Source: Acidimicrobiaceae bacterium (GTDB taxonomy: Bacteria > Actinomycetota > Acidimicrobiia > Acidimicrobiales > Acidimicrobiaceae). Taken from it: a DNA stretch of 5,813 nt. The DNA lies in assembly GCA_013044415.1 (NCBI GenBank), contig JABEUO010000090.1, forward strand, positions 1 to 5,813, written 5' to 3'. The position numbers and the translations under genes are program-made. Below are positions 5,233 through 5,813 of this stretch, piece after piece; the first letter of the stretch is position 1; every line of letters starts with the position of its first letter. Below the pieces are notes generated by a model. That model was given only the letters and a program-made list of their open reading frames with translations, was not told the DNA's origin and searched no databases.

Positions 5233-5701
5233 GTAAGGGGCTCGAGTAGCAGGTGGTTCGAGTTCCTTGGGTCGCTCTATTCCTACGTACTAGCTAGGTT
5301 ATTCGAGGTCGAGTGCCTTTAGGTGAGTCACCAGGGAAGCTTGCGCTAGGTTGAGATTCGGATCGCACTTGACGATACTGGGCTGCCAGATTGGAATCTT
5401 TGGAGGCGGTGAATACTGGGATTCGAAATGAGACGAATCAAAGTCACCGTGCCCTGGATTACTTGATAGTTGGATGATCGCACGTTGTATAGCGAGGTTG
5501 TGGATCTGACGCTCGGTTGGGCTGGTTCGGTCAAGTTCATTTTTTCGTCAGGTGAGTTCCTGACTAGTTTTTGCCATGCTCTGTTTGCCGCGGCATCCAG
5601 GGTTGCAATACAGATCGCAGGATATTCGTACCGGGAAAGGCCTGCTATTCGGCACAAGAAGATCAAACATCTGGGCGAAGTTTCCGGAGGATATTTCAAT
5701 T
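5206..5701. other. Region between aroQ and the repeat array, no convincing gene
   Basis: No ORF here has a good ribosome binding site and a recognisable product. A + frame from TTG 5470 to 5709 (79 codons) and an opposing frame at 5699-5346 start with TTG and match nothing I know. Short inverted repeats occur at 5221-5250, 5388-5399 (AGATT-GG-AATCT) and 5420-5439 (GATTCG/CGAATC). TCGA-centred words such as CTCGAG, TTCGAG and TCGAAT recur between 5207 and 5315. GGAGG at 5686-5690 sits 11 bases before ATG 5702. Confidence 0.5.
5221..5250 (+). terminator. Stem-loop after aroQ, possible terminator
   Basis: GTTACTCGA (5221-5229) pairs with TCGAGTAGC (5242-5250), nine base pairs including one G-T, around a 12-base loop. 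It begins 16 bases after the aroQ stop and overlaps the second unit of the 16-base duplication. No T-run follows. It is the only plausible transcript end near aroQ. Confidence 0.35.
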
Positions 5702-5755
5702 ATGTCTAGTCAAGTATGTCTTAACTATGCCAAGTCAATAATGCCAAGTCAATAA
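5702..5755 (+). CDS. Possible 17-codon ORF running into the tandem repeat
   Basis: ATG 5702 lies 11 bases after GGAGG (5686-5690). The frame reads MSSQVCLNYAKSIMPSQ and stops at TAA 5753-5755 inside the second perfect repeat unit, where the TAA overlaps the next ATG. The spacing is long but usable. It could be a leader peptide, the stub of a gene broken by repeat growth, or nothing. I do not recognise the peptide. Confidence 0.2.
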   Translation: MSSQVCLNYAKSIMPSQ

Positions 5756-5813
5756 TGCCAAGTCAATAATGCCAAGTCAATAATGCCAAGTCAATAATGC
5801 CAAGTCAATAATG
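5702..5813 (+). repeat. 14-base tandem repeat array (ATGCCAAGTCAATA), cut by the window edge
   Basis: Six perfect copies occupy 5727-5810 and a seventh begins at 5811, so the full array length is unknown. Two degenerate units precede them: ATGTCTAGTCAAGT (5702-5715, 10 of 14 matching) and the shortened ATGTCTTAACT (5716-5726). Perfect head-to-tail copies beside diverged ones suggest recent expansion by replication slippage. Because 14 is not a multiple of three and each unit holds TAA, no frame stays open through the array on the + strand; TGA in the complement closes the - strand too. There are no spacers, so it is not a CRISPR array. At about 64% AT it is more AT-rich than the genes. Confidence 0.95.

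Noticed and set aside
5256..5268. GGTTCGAGTTCC resembling a tRNA T-loop
   Set aside because: The flanking bases do not form a T-stem and no acceptor stem or anticodon arm can be found.
4582..5451. 11-base repeat AAGTCACCGTG at 4582-4592 and 5441-5451, and TAATCGAATC at 3973-3982 and 5207-5216
   Set aside because: Several repeats of 10 or 11 bases are expected by chance in a sequence of this size, and the flanks do not match.
5346..5699. 117-codon minus-strand ORF starting TTG
   Set aside because: There is no ribosome binding site or recognised domain, and a + frame is open over the same bases. Chance openness is the simpler explanation.
5470..5709. 79-codon + strand ORF starting TTG
   Set aside because: It directly follows an in-frame TAG, has no ribosome binding site and no recognisable motif.
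5702..5813. CRISPR array
   Set aside because: The 14-base units are contiguous with no spacers and there are no cas genes in the window.

Overview
The window looks like a piece of an actinomycete chromosome of moderate GC. A member of the acidophilic Acidimicrobiia would fit, but that is inference only. The clue is the substrate-binding lipoprotein, with an LAAC lipobox followed by a long Ser/Thr tract, as is common in Actinomycetota. The window carries five convincing genes, all on the + strand. Coding density is low, with gene-free gaps of about 420, 750, 210 and 610 bases.

Bases 131-3454 hold a complete CUT2-type (ribose/xylose-like) sugar ABC importer: a lipoprotein binding protein, a single-domain ATPase and a membrane permease. 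A 421-base gap containing several stem-loops separates the binding protein from the ATPase. The ATPase and permease genes are fused by a TAATG stop/start overlap, which suggests coupled translation. A palindrome just upstream of the first ribosome binding site could be an operator or a leader hairpin. A long imperfect hairpin follows the permease and probably ends or stabilises the transcript.

Bases 3455-4205 hold no convincing gene. The last 135 or so bases before the next gene can fold into a multi-helix leader, though chance folding is not excluded. At 4206-4553 lies a short VOC-superfamily protein with an H-Q-H-E metal-ligand pattern. After a strong hairpin and 208 bases comes aroQ (4762-5205), a type II 3-dehydroquinate dehydratase with all catalytic residues present. 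These two genes could serve shikimate synthesis or the breakdown of a polyol or cyclic acid. A functional link to the upstream importer is only suggested by proximity.

Bases 5206-5813 hold no convincing gene. A 16-base tandem duplication starts in the last codons of aroQ and is followed by a hairpin. The window ends inside an array of perfect 14-base tandem repeats (six full copies from 5727, preceded by degenerate copies). This array is the oddest feature: each unit contains an ATG, three codons and a TAA that overlaps the next ATG. It therefore reads as a chain of Met-Pro-Ser-Gln mini-ORFs linked by TAATG overlaps, entered from a short ORF that starts 11 bases after a GGAGG. It may be a simple slippage-made minisatellite, but it deserves a check beyond the window edge.
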